A stretch of DNA of 64,000 nt. It comes from an uncultured Flavobacteriaceae bacterium. GTDB taxonomy: Bacteria; Bacteroidota; Bacteroidia; Flavobacteriales; Flavobacteriaceae. The stretch covers positions 62,001 through 126,000 of the forward strand of contig CANNAC010000004.1 of the NCBI GenBank assembly GCA_947502495.1, written 5' to 3'. The notes beneath the pieces were generated by a model. That model made no database searches. It worked only from the letters and a program-made list of their open reading frames with translations, and was not told the origin of the DNA. Below are positions 1 through 9,521 of this stretch, piece after piece. The translations under genes and the position numbers were made by a program. The first letter of the stretch is position 1, and each line of letters starts with the position of its first letter.

Positions 1-380
1 GTAGAACAAAATAAATATAACGAGGTTACACCAATTTCGGTACCACCAGTAGAAATGGTAAAGCTGCTTCCGTTATTGGTTCCATTGGTGTTTACAGGGT
101 CACTGTTATCAATAAATTTATTGTCTGCCGCAGTACCGTTCCAACCACAACCTACGCAGTTGTCTTCCGTGGTATTTCCATTATCACTAAATCCATCAGT
201 AAATACATTATAGTTTTCACCAAAGGAACTGGAAATACTAAAAGATTGTGATCCATCTGTAAATGTTAGCGAACCTGGTGCTTCATCTTCAAAAGTCTCT
301 ACAGATTGTGCAAAAGTGAATGCTGCGTTAAAGCATAAAATGCTCATTAATAATAATTTTGAAATGTAGTTTTTTTTTAT
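1..380 (-). CDS. Secreted protein of unknown function, N-terminal part only (cut by the window edge)
   Basis: The minus strand reads open from about 380 to the window edge. It begins with a typical Bacteroidota signal peptide (basic start, hydrophobic core, then AFTFAQ as a likely cleavage site) followed by a Ser/Asn/Gly/Thr-rich mature region with two cysteines in a CVGCGW context. Such low-complexity exported proteins often end in a type IX secretion domain, but the C-terminus is outside the window. The expected start before KKNYISK reads ATA (380..378) rather than ATG. The first in-frame ATG, at 347..345, would leave only a very short signal peptide. I recognise no family. Confidence 0.6.
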   Translation of the reverse strand, partial: MKKNYISKLLLMSILCFNAAFTFAQSVETFEDEAPGSLTFTDGSQSFSISSSFGENYNVFTDGFSDNGNTTEDNCVGCGWNGTAADNKFIDNSDPVNTNGTNNGSSFTISTGGTEIGVTSLYLFCS

Positions 381-765
381 AATTGTAATTTATTTGAGGT
401 TTAATAATAGGGTTTGTTAATGCTTAGGAGGGAAGTGGTTTTATTACCACGATGCAAAGCTACTCGTTTTTTATTAAAATAACTACAGGAATTTTTACGT
501 GTTTTGTTTGTGATAAGTATGTTGTGTTGCATACTAATCGGTTGTTATGCTATGTTTTAAAGTGTTTTTATTGAAGGGAGATTGTGCTGTTGTTTCAAAG
601 GTTTAACTTCCCTAATCGATTGTGTTTTTTAAGTGCTAAAAGAAATGCATCCTCCGTAATGTGTACATACTGTAGTATCTATTTGGGAGCCCCGTTTTAT
701 AATCGCCAATATGCCTTAGAATCACCCAATAAAGCATCCGTTATTTTATAGTATGATTTTCTTTT
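381..765. other. Intergenic region with no recognised gene
   Basis: About 385 bases between two minus-strand genes. I see no convincing ORF or RNA gene. The only structure noticed is a small hairpin at 435-450 (GTGGT, six-base loop, ACCAC) without a T-run. Part of the region should hold the promoter of the truncated gene to its left. Confidence 0.5.
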
Positions 766-1134
766 CTATAAAAGGGACTCTACATTAGAGTTAATAATTA
801 GCTGCCATAGTAAAGCTGCCCAAAGCCAAAGAATAGCTATGTAAACGATGCAAAGTACTAGTTTGGAGTTTGTTATTTTTTGAAGAAAATGCCAAGCAAT
901 TCCGCCAAAAATAAAACCGAAAGACCAAGCCATTCCTGCTCCAATAATTGCGGGCCAAACCCAATCTCCAGTCCAATCATTAAGATCTGGATAGGCACTA
1001 AAAAGAAAAGAAACTAAATAATAAAGTACAAAGCCCAAAAGGCCCATGCTTAGTAATCCTAAAGCTGCTGTTAAAAAAAAAGCAAGTATAGAAAACTTTG
1101 TAGTGTAGCTGAGGGATTTCCAACGTTGGATCAT
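766..1134 (-). CDS. Small integral membrane protein, unknown family
   Basis: 122 residues with three hydrophobic segments: about residues 14-46, 58-80 (glycine-rich, GAGMAWSFGFIFGG) and 92-112. It is therefore probably an inner-membrane protein with three membrane spans. There is no signal-peptide cleavage site and no catalytic motif. Its ATG follows the stop codon of the upstream phosphatase-family gene (1136..2113) after a single base, so the two are almost certainly co-transcribed and translationally coupled. I cannot assign a function. Confidence 0.7.
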   Translation of the reverse strand: MIQRWKSLSYTTKFSILAFFLTAALGLLSMGLLGFVLYYLVSFLFSAYPDLNDWTGDWVWPAIIGAGMAWSFGFIFGGIAWHFLQKITNSKLVLCIVYIAILWLWAALLWQLIINSNVESLL

Positions 1135-1135
1135 A

Positions 1136-2113
1136 CTATTTTAATTTAAATCGCATGGCTACAGGCAAATGGTCTGATGCCTGTTCCAATTGTTGTAATA
1201 CCTTTCCGTCTAAGTAATCAATCGTGTTTTTTGTGTAAAAAATATAATCGATACGTACCTCTGGTTTTTCGGAGTTAAAAGTAAATGCATAATCGGTATT
1301 GGTAAATGCGGCATTCCCAATACTGTTATTTTGTAATACTTTTTGAATCACTGCATTTTCGTCATTGGCATCACTATTAAAATCACCTAATAGAATAGTA
1401 GGATTTGTAGCAGCGTAGGTATGAAATAAATCCATAACGACATGAAACTGGTTTTTCCGTGTTTGTTTATCAAAAGCTTCTAAATGCACATTAATAACAA
1501 CCACTTCTTTATCTTCTATTTGTACTTTTACTACTTGTGCTAAACGGTCTATATAAAAAGCATCGCGATAAAACGGACTCGTTTTTACGCGTTCTAATAC
1601 CATTCTCTCTTGGCTATTTATCGGGTATTTACTCAATATGGATTGCCCAGAAAGTACTTTGCCAAAGTGCATAGCAGGTGGCCAATATGGAAAAGGTACA
1701 TAGGTTTCGTCCCAGTTTACCGTTTCGGCTTCATAGGTGTAACCCAAAGTTGCTATTTCATTATGCTGGTGAATGTGATACGATCTAGATGCATCATAAT
1801 CAATTTCTTGGAAAGCAATAATATCTGGATTAACACTTTTAAATTCTTTTAATACCTTTTTTAAATTGGCATCGAATAGCGATTTTGGTTTTTCAACGGC
1901 AAGATTATTAGTCATACCACTCAAATAACCAATGTTATAGGTGACAATACTATAAATAGAATCTGTATCTGTAACCGAATGAAAAGAATTTACTTCTAAT
2001 TTTTGGTAGTTGCTTTCCGGTACTGTGGATGCCGAAGCCCAAAAGAAAAAAATTACGGAACACAGTATTAGTATTCCTATAAGTACCCGTATTGTTTTTA
2101 ATCCTTTTTTCAT
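1136..2113 (-). CDS. Endonuclease/exonuclease/phosphatase family protein, membrane-anchored or exported
   Basis: Metal-dependent hydrolase of the DNase I-like fold (a family that includes nucleases, phosphodiesterases and sphingomyelinases). Visible motifs are IVTYNIGYL, DIIAFQEID (the metal-binding Glu), INVHLEAF, LLGDFNSD and the final SDHLPVAM (catalytic Asp-His). A hydrophobic helix right after the basic N-terminus suggests an anchor or signal sequence, so it acts outside the cytoplasm. I choose the ATG at 2113 (MKKGLKTI). An in-frame ATG at 2152 adds 13 residues but spoils the compact signal-like start. The substrate cannot be told from sequence. It is the first gene of a two-gene unit with the small membrane protein at 766-1134. 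Confidence 0.85.
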   Translation of the reverse strand: MKKGLKTIRVLIGILILCSVIFFFWASASTVPESNYQKLEVNSFHSVTDTDSIYSIVTYNIGYLSGMTNNLAVEKPKSLFDANLKKVLKEFKSVNPDIIAFQEIDYDASRSYHIHQHNEIATLGYTYEAETVNWDETYVPFPYWPPAMHFGKVLSGQSILSKYPINSQERMVLERVKTSPFYRDAFYIDRLAQVVKVQIEDKEVVVINVHLEAFDKQTRKNQFHVVMDLFHTYAATNPTILLGDFNSDANDENAVIQKVLQNNSIGNAAFTNTDYAFTFNSEKPEVRIDYIFYTKNTIDYLDGKVLQQLEQASDHLPVAMRFKLK

Positions 2114-2287
2114 GCTTGCTTTCCGTGAAAACGGAAATATTTTAATGGACAATAGTAAACGATTTCTAATTGGTTTGTGGTTTAGACTCGCGAAAGAAAC
2201 AAAAATGCAATTGTTTTATGTAAATATAGGTATTCTATATAAGAATAATTCTTTGCTTAGGTTGTTATGTTTTTGAATGCCTACAGA

Positions 2288-4534
2288 TTAGGCAGAATCT
2301 AGACATTTAGTAACCGGGTTGGTATGCACTATTGCATCTTGGGATAAAGCAGCATACAGCTTGTCAATATCCAAAGGTTTCCATAGTACCTTATTAAATA
2401 ATTGAGAATTCTCATTTTCTTTACTGGTCATCACATCTGCTGTTATGGCAAAAACTGGCGTTTTTGTGTTTAAATTACCAGGTAATCTAATTATTCTAGT
2501 CGCATCAATACCATTTAGTTCTGGCATGTGTAAGTCCATTAAAATGAAATCATACTTTTTCTTTTGTGCAAGAGAAACTGCTTGCTTCCCATTAGCAGCA
2601 TGTTCTGTAGTAACTCCCCATTTCGAAAGAATTTTTTTAATTAAAAGCGCGTTCATTAAAGTATCCTCTGCTAACAACACGGTTTTGTTTTTTAACTGAC
2701 GATAAATAGGTTTGGCTTTAATTAAAGCTTTAGACGATTTTTCTAATTTTAGGGTAAAATAGAAGTCAGAACCTTCTTGAATTTCACTCTTTACGTGTAT
2801 GTTACTATTATGAAGTTCTACTAGTTTTTTAACAATGGCTAATCCTAAACCTGTTCCGCCTTGTTCCCTTGTCATTACTGGTTTTATTTGCGAAAAGCTT
2901 AAGAATATTTTGGAAATATCTTGTTTAGAAATTCCTTCTCCTGTGTCTTTTATGCTCACCTGAATGGTATCAAATTTCGGATCTTCTTCGACTAGTTCTA
3001 AGTTAAAGGATACTTGGCCTTTTTCTGTGAACTTTATAGCATTTCCTATAAGGTTACTTAGTATTTGAGATAGTTTGGTTTGATCTAAAAGATAATTTCT
3101 GTTTGTTGGAATGGTATTATTTAAGATTAAACCTAAGCCTTTCGTTTTTGCTACATTAAGGTGTAAGTCTAGAATTTTATTAGATAGCGCATTAAGGTTG
3201 ATGCTATCTATTTCTAAAGTCGTTTTCTTAGAATCTAGCTTTGTAAAATCTAGTACATTATTAACGATATTAATTAGATTATCGGATGCAAATTGTAAGC
3301 TTTTAATGAGTGATTTATTTTCTCCTTGCACTTGATCATCTAGAATAGATACTATGGTGGTTATCGCATTTAAGGGCGTTCTAATCTCGTGGCTCATTAC
3401 CGATAAAAACTCTTGTTTTAATTTTACCGCTTCTAGTTCGTCTTGATTCTTTTTTTCAATAACTTTTTGACGTTCTTTTTGCAGTATAGCTTCACTTTCT
3501 AACACATTCATTTTATTGATTAAGTTATAGTTCTCCATAACTTGTTGTGTTTGTGTGTTCATGATAGCCTCTTTTTCTTTGAGGTATAATTCTAAATATT
3601 TGAAGGATTTAGAGATGTTATTTGCATCTTTATAAATACGATATAACAAATGATAGCTTTTAATTCTAGCCATTAAAATGTTATAGGATTTCGATAATTT
3701 AAGACCTTCTTTAACTGCTTTTTTTGCTTTTTTAAATTGATTAGACTCATAATATAATTGGCCTAACTTGTTATAAGTCATAGAGCTTCCCATGACTTCA
3801 GCTACTTTGGTATGATTTTCAATAGCGTGTAGAAAATCTATTTCCGCATTTTTAAAATCTCCTAATTTAAGATGTATTTTTCCGCGACCATAAACAGCAA
3901 ATGCAAGTCCTCTAGTATCCTTCGTTTGCTCTTTTAGTACGATGGCGTGCTCTATCATTTTCATAGCAACACTAGGCTTTTGTCTTTTTAATAATAAACC
4001 AGATAGGTTATTAAATACGTTAGATTCTAAATTTAGATTCCCTATTTTTCTTGCATTTCTTACGGCGCACTTGTAAGCAGAAAAGGCATTTGCAGGATCA
4101 CCAATATACTCGTAAACCGTTCCCATCGCTTTTTCTACTTTAGATTGGCTAGCGAAATCATCAAATTTCTTATAAATACGAAGAGCCTCTTTTAAATAGA
4201 GTAGACCTTCATGGTAGTTATCTGTTTTGTAGTTAACACTCCCAATATTGTATTTCGCATCTGCTATCCCACGTTCATCGTGGATTGCTTCAAAATAAAT
4301 AATCGCTTCCTGTGAATATTGGTTTGATTTCTGAAAGTCACTAGTAATCATATAATACAGAGAAAGCTGGTTTAAACTTTTTCCTATTAAGGATTTATTC
4401 TCTATTTGTTTACTTAGGAAAAGTGCCTTTTTAGCGAATGCAATACTTTCGGGTAAGTTGGAGGTTCGCCCAGAATAGGCATTGCTTAGAAGTGTATTAA
4501 CTTCTTTAATTTGTTGTAGGTTGTTGATAGTCAT
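2288..4534 (-). CDS. Soluble TPR-containing hybrid sensor histidine kinase/response regulator
   Basis: 748 residues. Residues 1 to about 320 are tetratricopeptide-type helical repeats (for example GIADAKYNIGSVNYKTDNYHEG), followed by a coiled coil at about 325-375. The dimerisation/phosphoacceptor box is SVMSHEIRTPLNA, with His382. The ATPase domain has NLIGNAIKFTEKG, DTGEGIS and GGTGLGLAIVKK. A C-terminal receiver carries LLAEDTLMN and ILMDLHMPELNG (phosphoacceptor near Asp667). I see no transmembrane segment, no signal peptide and no HPt domain, unlike many Bacteroidota TPR kinases that have a membrane helix between TPRs and kinase. The signal is therefore probably cytosolic or comes through a TPR partner. 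Output must pass to an HPt or regulator elsewhere. It stands alone, with no adjacent regulator. Confidence 0.92.
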   Translation of the reverse strand: MTINNLQQIKEVNTLLSNAYSGRTSNLPESIAFAKKALFLSKQIENKSLIGKSLNQLSLYYMITSDFQKSNQYSQEAIIYFEAIHDERGIADAKYNIGSVNYKTDNYHEGLLYLKEALRIYKKFDDFASQSKVEKAMGTVYEYIGDPANAFSAYKCAVRNARKIGNLNLESNVFNNLSGLLLKRQKPSVAMKMIEHAIVLKEQTKDTRGLAFAVYGRGKIHLKLGDFKNAEIDFLHAIENHTKVAEVMGSSMTYNKLGQLYYESNQFKKAKKAVKEGLKLSKSYNILMARIKSYHLLYRIYKDANNISKSFKYLELYLKEKEAIMNTQTQQVMENYNLINKMNVLESEAILQKERQKVIEKKNQDELEAVKLKQEFLSVMSHEIRTPLNAITTIVSILDDQVQGENKSLIKSLQFASDNLINIVNNVLDFTKLDSKKTTLEIDSINLNALSNKILDLHLNVAKTKGLGLILNNTIPTNRNYLLDQTKLSQILSNLIGNAIKFTEKGQVSFNLELVEEDPKFDTIQVSIKDTGEGISKQDISKIFLSFSQIKPVMTREQGGTGLGLAIVKKLVELHNSNIHVKSEIQEGSDFYFTLKLEKSSKALIKAKPIYRQLKNKTVLLAEDTLMNALLIKKILSKWGVTTEHAANGKQAVSLAQKKKYDFILMDLHMPELNGIDATRIIRLPGNLNTKTPVFAITADVMTSKENENSQLFNKVLWKPLDIDKLYAALSQDAIVHTNPVTKCLDSA

Positions 4535-4691
4535 TGGGTAACTAGCGTTCTGTCTGCAAAACTAGTGAAAAAATAATAAGATGTGGTGTTTTGCTATTTA
4601 AAGTTTTTTTAGGATTAGTTTGCTGTTGGTTACTATTTTATGTCTGTTCCGTTCTGTTTTTTATAGTTTTTGAAGCGGATAGGTATGAAAT

Positions 4692-4722
4692 AAAAAACCA
4701 CTTCTTTATGAAGTGGTTTTTT
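4692..4722 (-). terminator. Rho-independent terminator of pyc
   Basis: Perfect 13-bp stem AAAAAACCACTTC / GAAGTGGTTTTTT with a 5-base loop, starting 12 bases downstream of the pyc stop on the minus strand. The T-rich arm serves either direction, but no plus-strand gene ends here. Confidence 0.9.
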
Positions 4723-4734
4723 AAAGAAAAACAT

Positions 4735-7700
4735 TTATTCCATAGTAATTACTAAATCATCTTGTTTTACCATACTTCCTTCTTTTAAAGTAATCGATTT
4801 TATCTTACCAGCCTTAAAAGCATTTACCGTAGTTTCCATTTTCATGGCTTCTATAACAAAAAGCGCATCGTTTTCTTTTACTTCGTGCCCTTTCTTAACT
4901 AGTATTTTATAAAGGGATCCTTGTAGTGGAGCACCAATTTGATTCGTATTTGTTGGATCTATTTTTACGTTTTGTTCCACTTTAATGTTTAAGGATGTGT
5001 CTAAAACATCCACAAATCTATTCTCACCGTTGACTTTAAAGAAAACAGTTCGCATACCTTCTTTATTAGGAATACTTATAGAAAGCAGTTTTATAATTAC
5101 CGTTTTTCCTGGCTCTAATTCGATTAATATTTCTTCACCAAGCTGCATACCATAAAAGAAATTCCTTGTCGGTACCAACGCAATGTTTCCGTAGGTTTTA
5201 TAGTTTTCATGTGCTTGTTCAAACACTTTAGGATACAAGGTGTAGGATAAGAAATCTTCTTCTTCTATTGCTCTTGTAAATCCTTTTTGAAACTTCTTTT
5301 TAAAGGCGGCATATTCTACCGTGAAATCTATTGGTTCTAAATGCGCATTTGGTCTGTCGGTATAGGCAGTCTTATTTTTAAGTATAATTTTTTGAAGCTT
5401 TTTTGGAAAGCCTCCAACCGGCTGACCAAGATCTCCTTTAAAGAAATTGATAACCGATTCTGGAAAAGAAATTTCTTCGCCTCGTGTCATGATATCTTCT
5501 GGAGTAAAATTATTGGTTACCATAAAAATAGCCATATCACCAACTACTTTCGAGCTTGGTGTTACTTTTATTAAATTACCAAACATGGCATTTACTTCGC
5601 CATACATTTTTTTAACTTCATCAAAACGATCGCCTAAACCTAAAGCGGTTGCTTGCGGACGTAAATTAGAATATTGTCCGCCAGGGATTTCATGTTTAAA
5701 TACTTCTGCAGTTCCAGCTTTTAAACCAGATTCAAAAGGATAATACATTTCGCGAGTGTCTTCCCAGAAATTAGAAAATTGATTTAATGTCGACATATCA
5801 AAATCATGTGCGCGATCTTGGAATTTCATCATTTCTACTACCCCATTAAAATTAGGTTGTGAGGTTAAACCAGACAAACCACCAAGTGCGACATCTACAA
5901 CATCGACTCCCGCTTCAATAGCTTTTAAATAAGTTGCTGTTTGTAAAGAAGAAGTATCATGCGTATGTAAATGAATAGGAATGTTTACCGTGTCTTTTAA
6001 AGCACCAACTAACTCGGTTGCAGCATAGGGTTTTAATAAACCTGCCATATCTTTAATAGCAATCATATGCGCTCCAGCATTTTCTAAATCTTTTGCTAGT
6101 TGCGTGTAGTATTTTAAATTGTATTTGGTTTGATTAGGATCTAAAATATCGCCTGTATAACCAATTGCTGCTTGTGCAATACCGCCCGTTTTATTACGGA
6201 CATAATTAATACTAGGTTCCATAGCTTTTACCCAGTTTAGGGAATCGAAAATTCTAAAAATATCGACACCATTTTCCCAAGATTTTTCGACAAACTTCTC
6301 GATCAGGTTATCTGGATACGCTTTGTAACCAACCGCATTAGAACCTCGTAATAGCATTTGGAATAATATATTTGGAACCGCTTTTCGTAATTCGCGTAAA
6401 CGTGTCCACGGACTTTCATGTAAAAAACGAAGGCAAACGTCAAAAGTTGCGCCTCCCCAAACTTCCATACTAAAGGTATTCGGATGATTTTTAGCAAAAC
6501 TTTCAGCTACTTTAAGCATATCAAAACTTCGCATTCTGGTTGCCAGTAGCGATTGATGCGCATCTCGCATCGTAGTGTCTGTATAATGTATTTTTTTATC
6601 GTCTTTTAACCATTGGCAAAATGCTTCCGGGCCAAGTTCGGTTAATAAATCTTTGGTTCCTTTTGGGAAAGGAGCAGACAAGCTAAATTTAGGTGCTTTT
6701 GCATTTCTGAAAATCTTAGTATCGTCTTTAAATTTTACGTCGGAGTTTCCGTTGACGCTAACTTCCGCTAAAAATTTTACCACCTTAGAAGTTCTGTCTT
6801 GTGGTAGTTTTATTTGGAATAAACTCGGCGTATTTTGAATAAAGTTAACGGTGACTTTTCCGCTTAAAAAATCTTCATGCTGAATCACATTCTGTAAAAA
6901 GTGAATGTTTGTTTTCACACCACGAATTCGAAACTCTTTTAATGCACGCACCATTTTACGAGTTGCGCCATCTAAACTTCTACCATGCGCGGAAACTTTA
7001 ACAAGCATAGAATCGAAAAACGGACTTACCTGATAGCCTTGGTAAATACTACCCGCATCTAAACGAATTCCCATTCCGGAAGCACTTCTGTACGTAGTTA
7101 CATTACCATAATCTGGCGTGAAATTATTTTCAGGATCTTCTGTCGTTAATCTACATTGCAGCGCAAAACCATAGGTTGCAATACTATCTTGATCGTAAAT
7201 TTTTATTTGCTCGTCGGATAATTTATAACCACCAGCAATAAATATTTGTGTTTTAACCAAGTCAAAACCAGTCACCATTTCGGTAACCGTATGTTCTACT
7301 TGAATTCTTGGGTTTACTTCAATAAAGAAAATATTATCTTCTTGATCTACCAAAAACTCTACTGTACCAATATTATTATAGTTTACTTCGGAAGTAATTG
7401 CAATAGCATATTTGTATAAATCTTGTTTTACTTTATCGGAAACATTAAAAGAAGGTGCAATTTCTACTACCTTTTGATGACGTCTTTGTACCGAACAATC
7501 CCTTTCGTGCAAATGACGAATATTACCATGTCTATCTGCTACAATCTGTACTTCAATATGCTTCGGATTTTCTACATATTTTTCTAAGAACATAGTGCCA
7601 TCACCAAAGGCATTTAATGCTTCGTTACTTGCAGATTCAAAATGAAGTTCTAAATCTTCGGTAGTTCTAATAATTCGCATCCCGCGACCTCCACCACCAG

Positions 7701-8187
7701 AAGCTGCTTTTAGCATTAAAGGATAACCAATAGTTAATGCTTCAGAAATCGCAATTTTTAGTGAACTTAATTTTTTGGTATTACTTTCAATAATAGGAAC
7801 ATTGCACTTTACGGCTATTTTTTTTGCCGTAATTTTATCTCCTAAAGCATCCATTACTTCGGGGTCCGGACCAATAAAAATAATATCGTTCTGTGCACAT
7901 CTTCTTGCAAATTCGGAGTTTTCCGAAAGGAACCCATACCCAGGATGAATCGCATCCACATGTTTAGACTTTGCTAAATCTATAATAGCTTCCATATCTA
8001 AATATGGTTTTAAAGGCTGATTGTCTTCTCCTATTTGGTAGGATTCATCGGCCTTATTTCTATGTTGCGAGTATCTATCTTCATAGGTATAAACCGCCAC
8101 GGTTGCAATATTTAACTCGGTACAAGCACGAAGTACTCTAATCGCAATTTCGCCTCTATTGGCAACAAGAACTTTTTTTATTTTCAT
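4735..8187 (-). CDS. pyc: Pyruvate carboxylase
   Basis: 1150 residues, the usual length for the single-chain enzyme that carboxylates pyruvate to oxaloacetate (biotin- and ATP-dependent, cytosolic, anaplerotic). Order of domains: biotin carboxylase (about 1-450; HPGYGFLSEN, ATP-grasp glycine loop ASGGGGRGMRI, RIQVEHTVTE), carboxyltransferase (about 530-830; YTDTTMRDAHQSLLATRMR and HLHTHDTS), the conserved linker domain, and a C-terminal biotinyl domain with EAMKMETTV, the biotinylated residue being Lys1116. The gene lies 24 bases downstream of the start of the kinase-like gene 8212..9273, the same arrangement as an operon, and ends in a strong hairpin. Confidence 0.98.
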   Translation of the reverse strand: MKIKKVLVANRGEIAIRVLRACTELNIATVAVYTYEDRYSQHRNKADESYQIGEDNQPLKPYLDMEAIIDLAKSKHVDAIHPGYGFLSENSEFARRCAQNDIIFIGPDPEVMDALGDKITAKKIAVKCNVPIIESNTKKLSSLKIAISEALTIGYPLMLKAASGGGGRGMRIIRTTEDLELHFESASNEALNAFGDGTMFLEKYVENPKHIEVQIVADRHGNIRHLHERDCSVQRRHQKVVEIAPSFNVSDKVKQDLYKYAIAITSEVNYNNIGTVEFLVDQEDNIFFIEVNPRIQVEHTVTEMVTGFDLVKTQIFIAGGYKLSDEQIKIYDQDSIATYGFALQCRLTTEDPENNFTPDYGNVTTYRSASGMGIRLDAGSIYQGYQVSPFFDSMLVKVSAHGRSLDGATRKMVRALKEFRIRGVKTNIHFLQNVIQHEDFLSGKVTVNFIQNTPSLFQIKLPQDRTSKVVKFLAEVSVNGNSDVKFKDDTKIFRNAKAPKFSLSAPFPKGTKDLLTELGPEAFCQWLKDDKKIHYTDTTMRDAHQSLLATRMRSFDMLKVAESFAKNHPNTFSMEVWGGATFDVCLRFLHESPWTRLRELRKAVPNILFQMLLRGSNAVGYKAYPDNLIEKFVEKSWENGVDIFRIFDSLNWVKAMEPSINYVRNKTGGIAQAAIGYTGDILDPNQTKYNLKYYTQLAKDLENAGAHMIAIKDMAGLLKPYAATELVGALKDTVNIPIHLHTHDTSSLQTATYLKAIEAGVDVVDVALGGLSGLTSQPNFNGVVEMMKFQDRAHDFDMSTLNQFSNFWEDTREMYYPFESGLKAGTAEVFKHEIPGGQYSNLRPQATALGLGDRFDEVKKMYGEVNAMFGNLIKVTPSSKVVGDMAIFMVTNNFTPEDIMTRGEEISFPESVINFFKGDLGQPVGGFPKKLQKIILKNKTAYTDRPNAHLEPIDFTVEYAAFKKKFQKGFTRAIEEEDFLSYTLYPKVFEQAHENYKTYGNIALVPTRNFFYGMQLGEEILIELEPGKTVIIKLLSISIPNKEGMRTVFFKVNGENRFVDVLDTSLNIKVEQNVKIDPTNTNQIGAPLQGSLYKILVKKGHEVKENDALFVIEAMKMETTVNAFKAGKIKSITLKEGSMVKQDDLVITME

Positions 8188-8211
8188 TATATCGTGGTAA
8201 TTATAGTTGTG

Positions 8212-9273
8212 TTATTTTAAAATGTACGGATTTCCGGTTTGGTAATTTCTAATCACAAAATCTAAAGCAGCTTTTAGCAATTCGCCCATGTTTTTTGCAC
8301 GCTTAAATCGTACATCTCCAGTTAAAGAAAACAAGCCTGTTTTTAATTCCTTTACTTTTTCAGGATTAGAAATATTGTCTTTTTTCATGCATTGTATTAA
8401 AAGCTTTAAACGTTTTTGTTCACTCTTGGCACGTTTTGCTAAAAGGGAACGCTCTTCGTTTTTATACTGCTCTATCGACTCTTTCGCTAAAAGCTCTAAA
8501 CTCATTTTTACAAACGGATTATTTTCCTTTAAAAACTGTGGTTTATATACTTTAACATTGCCTTCATAACTCTGCTGATCAAAATCTACTGCGCGAATAC
8601 GGTATTGTTTCCTATCGAAATCGTAACTAATTACAATAACATAGTTGTACGAACGCATATCGCCCAATAGCCTAACAAAACAACGTTCGTTAAATTTAAC
8701 AAACTCTTTTGCTAACTCTCTTTTATCCTGATCTGAAATGGTATCTAAATGCTCCTTTATATAGATGTCTCCTGGGATTCCAGAAATATGTTCTTCTATT
8801 AAAGTATCTTTGTGGACTAAAAAGTTGATGTGATTTGGAGATAATATATCTTCCAATTCTAAGCCGTAAATACGCGATGCATCTGCCTTTTTGATATACA
8901 GAAAAAGATAGTTGTCGTTTAGTATATTTCTAACTTTAATACGGAATGGCTTACTATTACCAAAGGTGCAAAAATCGATGCTGTCAATATTTAAATAAGG
9001 TAAAATACTATCGCTTCCATCGGAATGTAGGATAGAATACATTTGCTTTAAGCTATGATGTATTTCTTCCCGTTCATGTTCGGAGTAGTAACAACTAATC
9101 CATAAAGTGTCATTTCCTTCTGCATCAAAAACTTCTATAGCACCTTGAAATCTTAATAAATCATCATAATAAATAGGTATTTTTATGTTCCTACCTTGCT
9201 TGGTAAGATATCTAGACAACAATTCGGTTATTGGAAATGCTGGTTTTTTCTTAGAAATTAATTTTTTGTTCAT
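8212..9273 (-). CDS. Uncharacterised protein with kinase-fold-like motifs, upstream of pyc
   Basis: 353 residues, no signal peptide and no membrane span. I do not recognise a named family by overall similarity, but several features resemble the protein kinase/aminoglycoside phosphotransferase fold in the right order. These are a beta-strand/Lys segment (YLFLYIKKADASR, about 123-134) followed by a Glu-bearing helix (GLELEDIL), a hinge-like strand TLIEEHISGIPGDIYI (157-172), a catalytic-loop-like GDMRSYN (Asp205, Asn210; D-x4-N spacing as in APH enzymes) and a metal-loop-like RAVDFDQQ (Asp230). The C-terminal third is Lys/Glu-rich and helical. It is 24 bases upstream of pyc on the same strand, so probably co-transcribed. 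The kinase reading is inference. Confidence 0.8.
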   Translation of the reverse strand: MNKKLISKKKPAFPITELLSRYLTKQGRNIKIPIYYDDLLRFQGAIEVFDAEGNDTLWISCYYSEHEREEIHHSLKQMYSILHSDGSDSILPYLNIDSIDFCTFGNSKPFRIKVRNILNDNYLFLYIKKADASRIYGLELEDILSPNHINFLVHKDTLIEEHISGIPGDIYIKEHLDTISDQDKRELAKEFVKFNERCFVRLLGDMRSYNYVIVISYDFDRKQYRIRAVDFDQQSYEGNVKVYKPQFLKENNPFVKMSLELLAKESIEQYKNEERSLLAKRAKSEQKRLKLLIQCMKKDNISNPEKVKELKTGLFSLTGDVRFKRAKNMGELLKAALDFVIRNYQTGNPYILK

Positions 9274-9481
9274 GATAATTAGGTAAAGGCTATAAGGTAA
9301 TTTTTAATTCTTTAAAATACAATGCGTGCATAGTATTTTTTTGCTAAACTCGAAGATTATATCTTCTGGTTAATAGTATAAAGATAGGTCGCTATGATAT
9401 ACAAAAAGTACGAAATTAGAAATATAACCACCATATTATACCATTATATTTTTGTTAAAGTTAATTATGTGTAAAAGAATG

Positions 9482-9511
9482 GTTTGTATGTTACAAATAA
9501 TTTTACCTTTG
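9482..9511 (+). promoter_or_regulatory. Bacteroidota-type promoter for the mini-ORF unit
   Basis: A -7 box TACCTTTG at 9504-9511 fits TAnnTTTG exactly, and a TTTG at 9483-9486 lies 17 bases upstream as the -33 element. This predicts a start of transcription about 5-8 bases downstream, just ahead of the ATG at 9522. Confidence 0.6.
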
Positions 9512-9521
9512 CATGATAATT

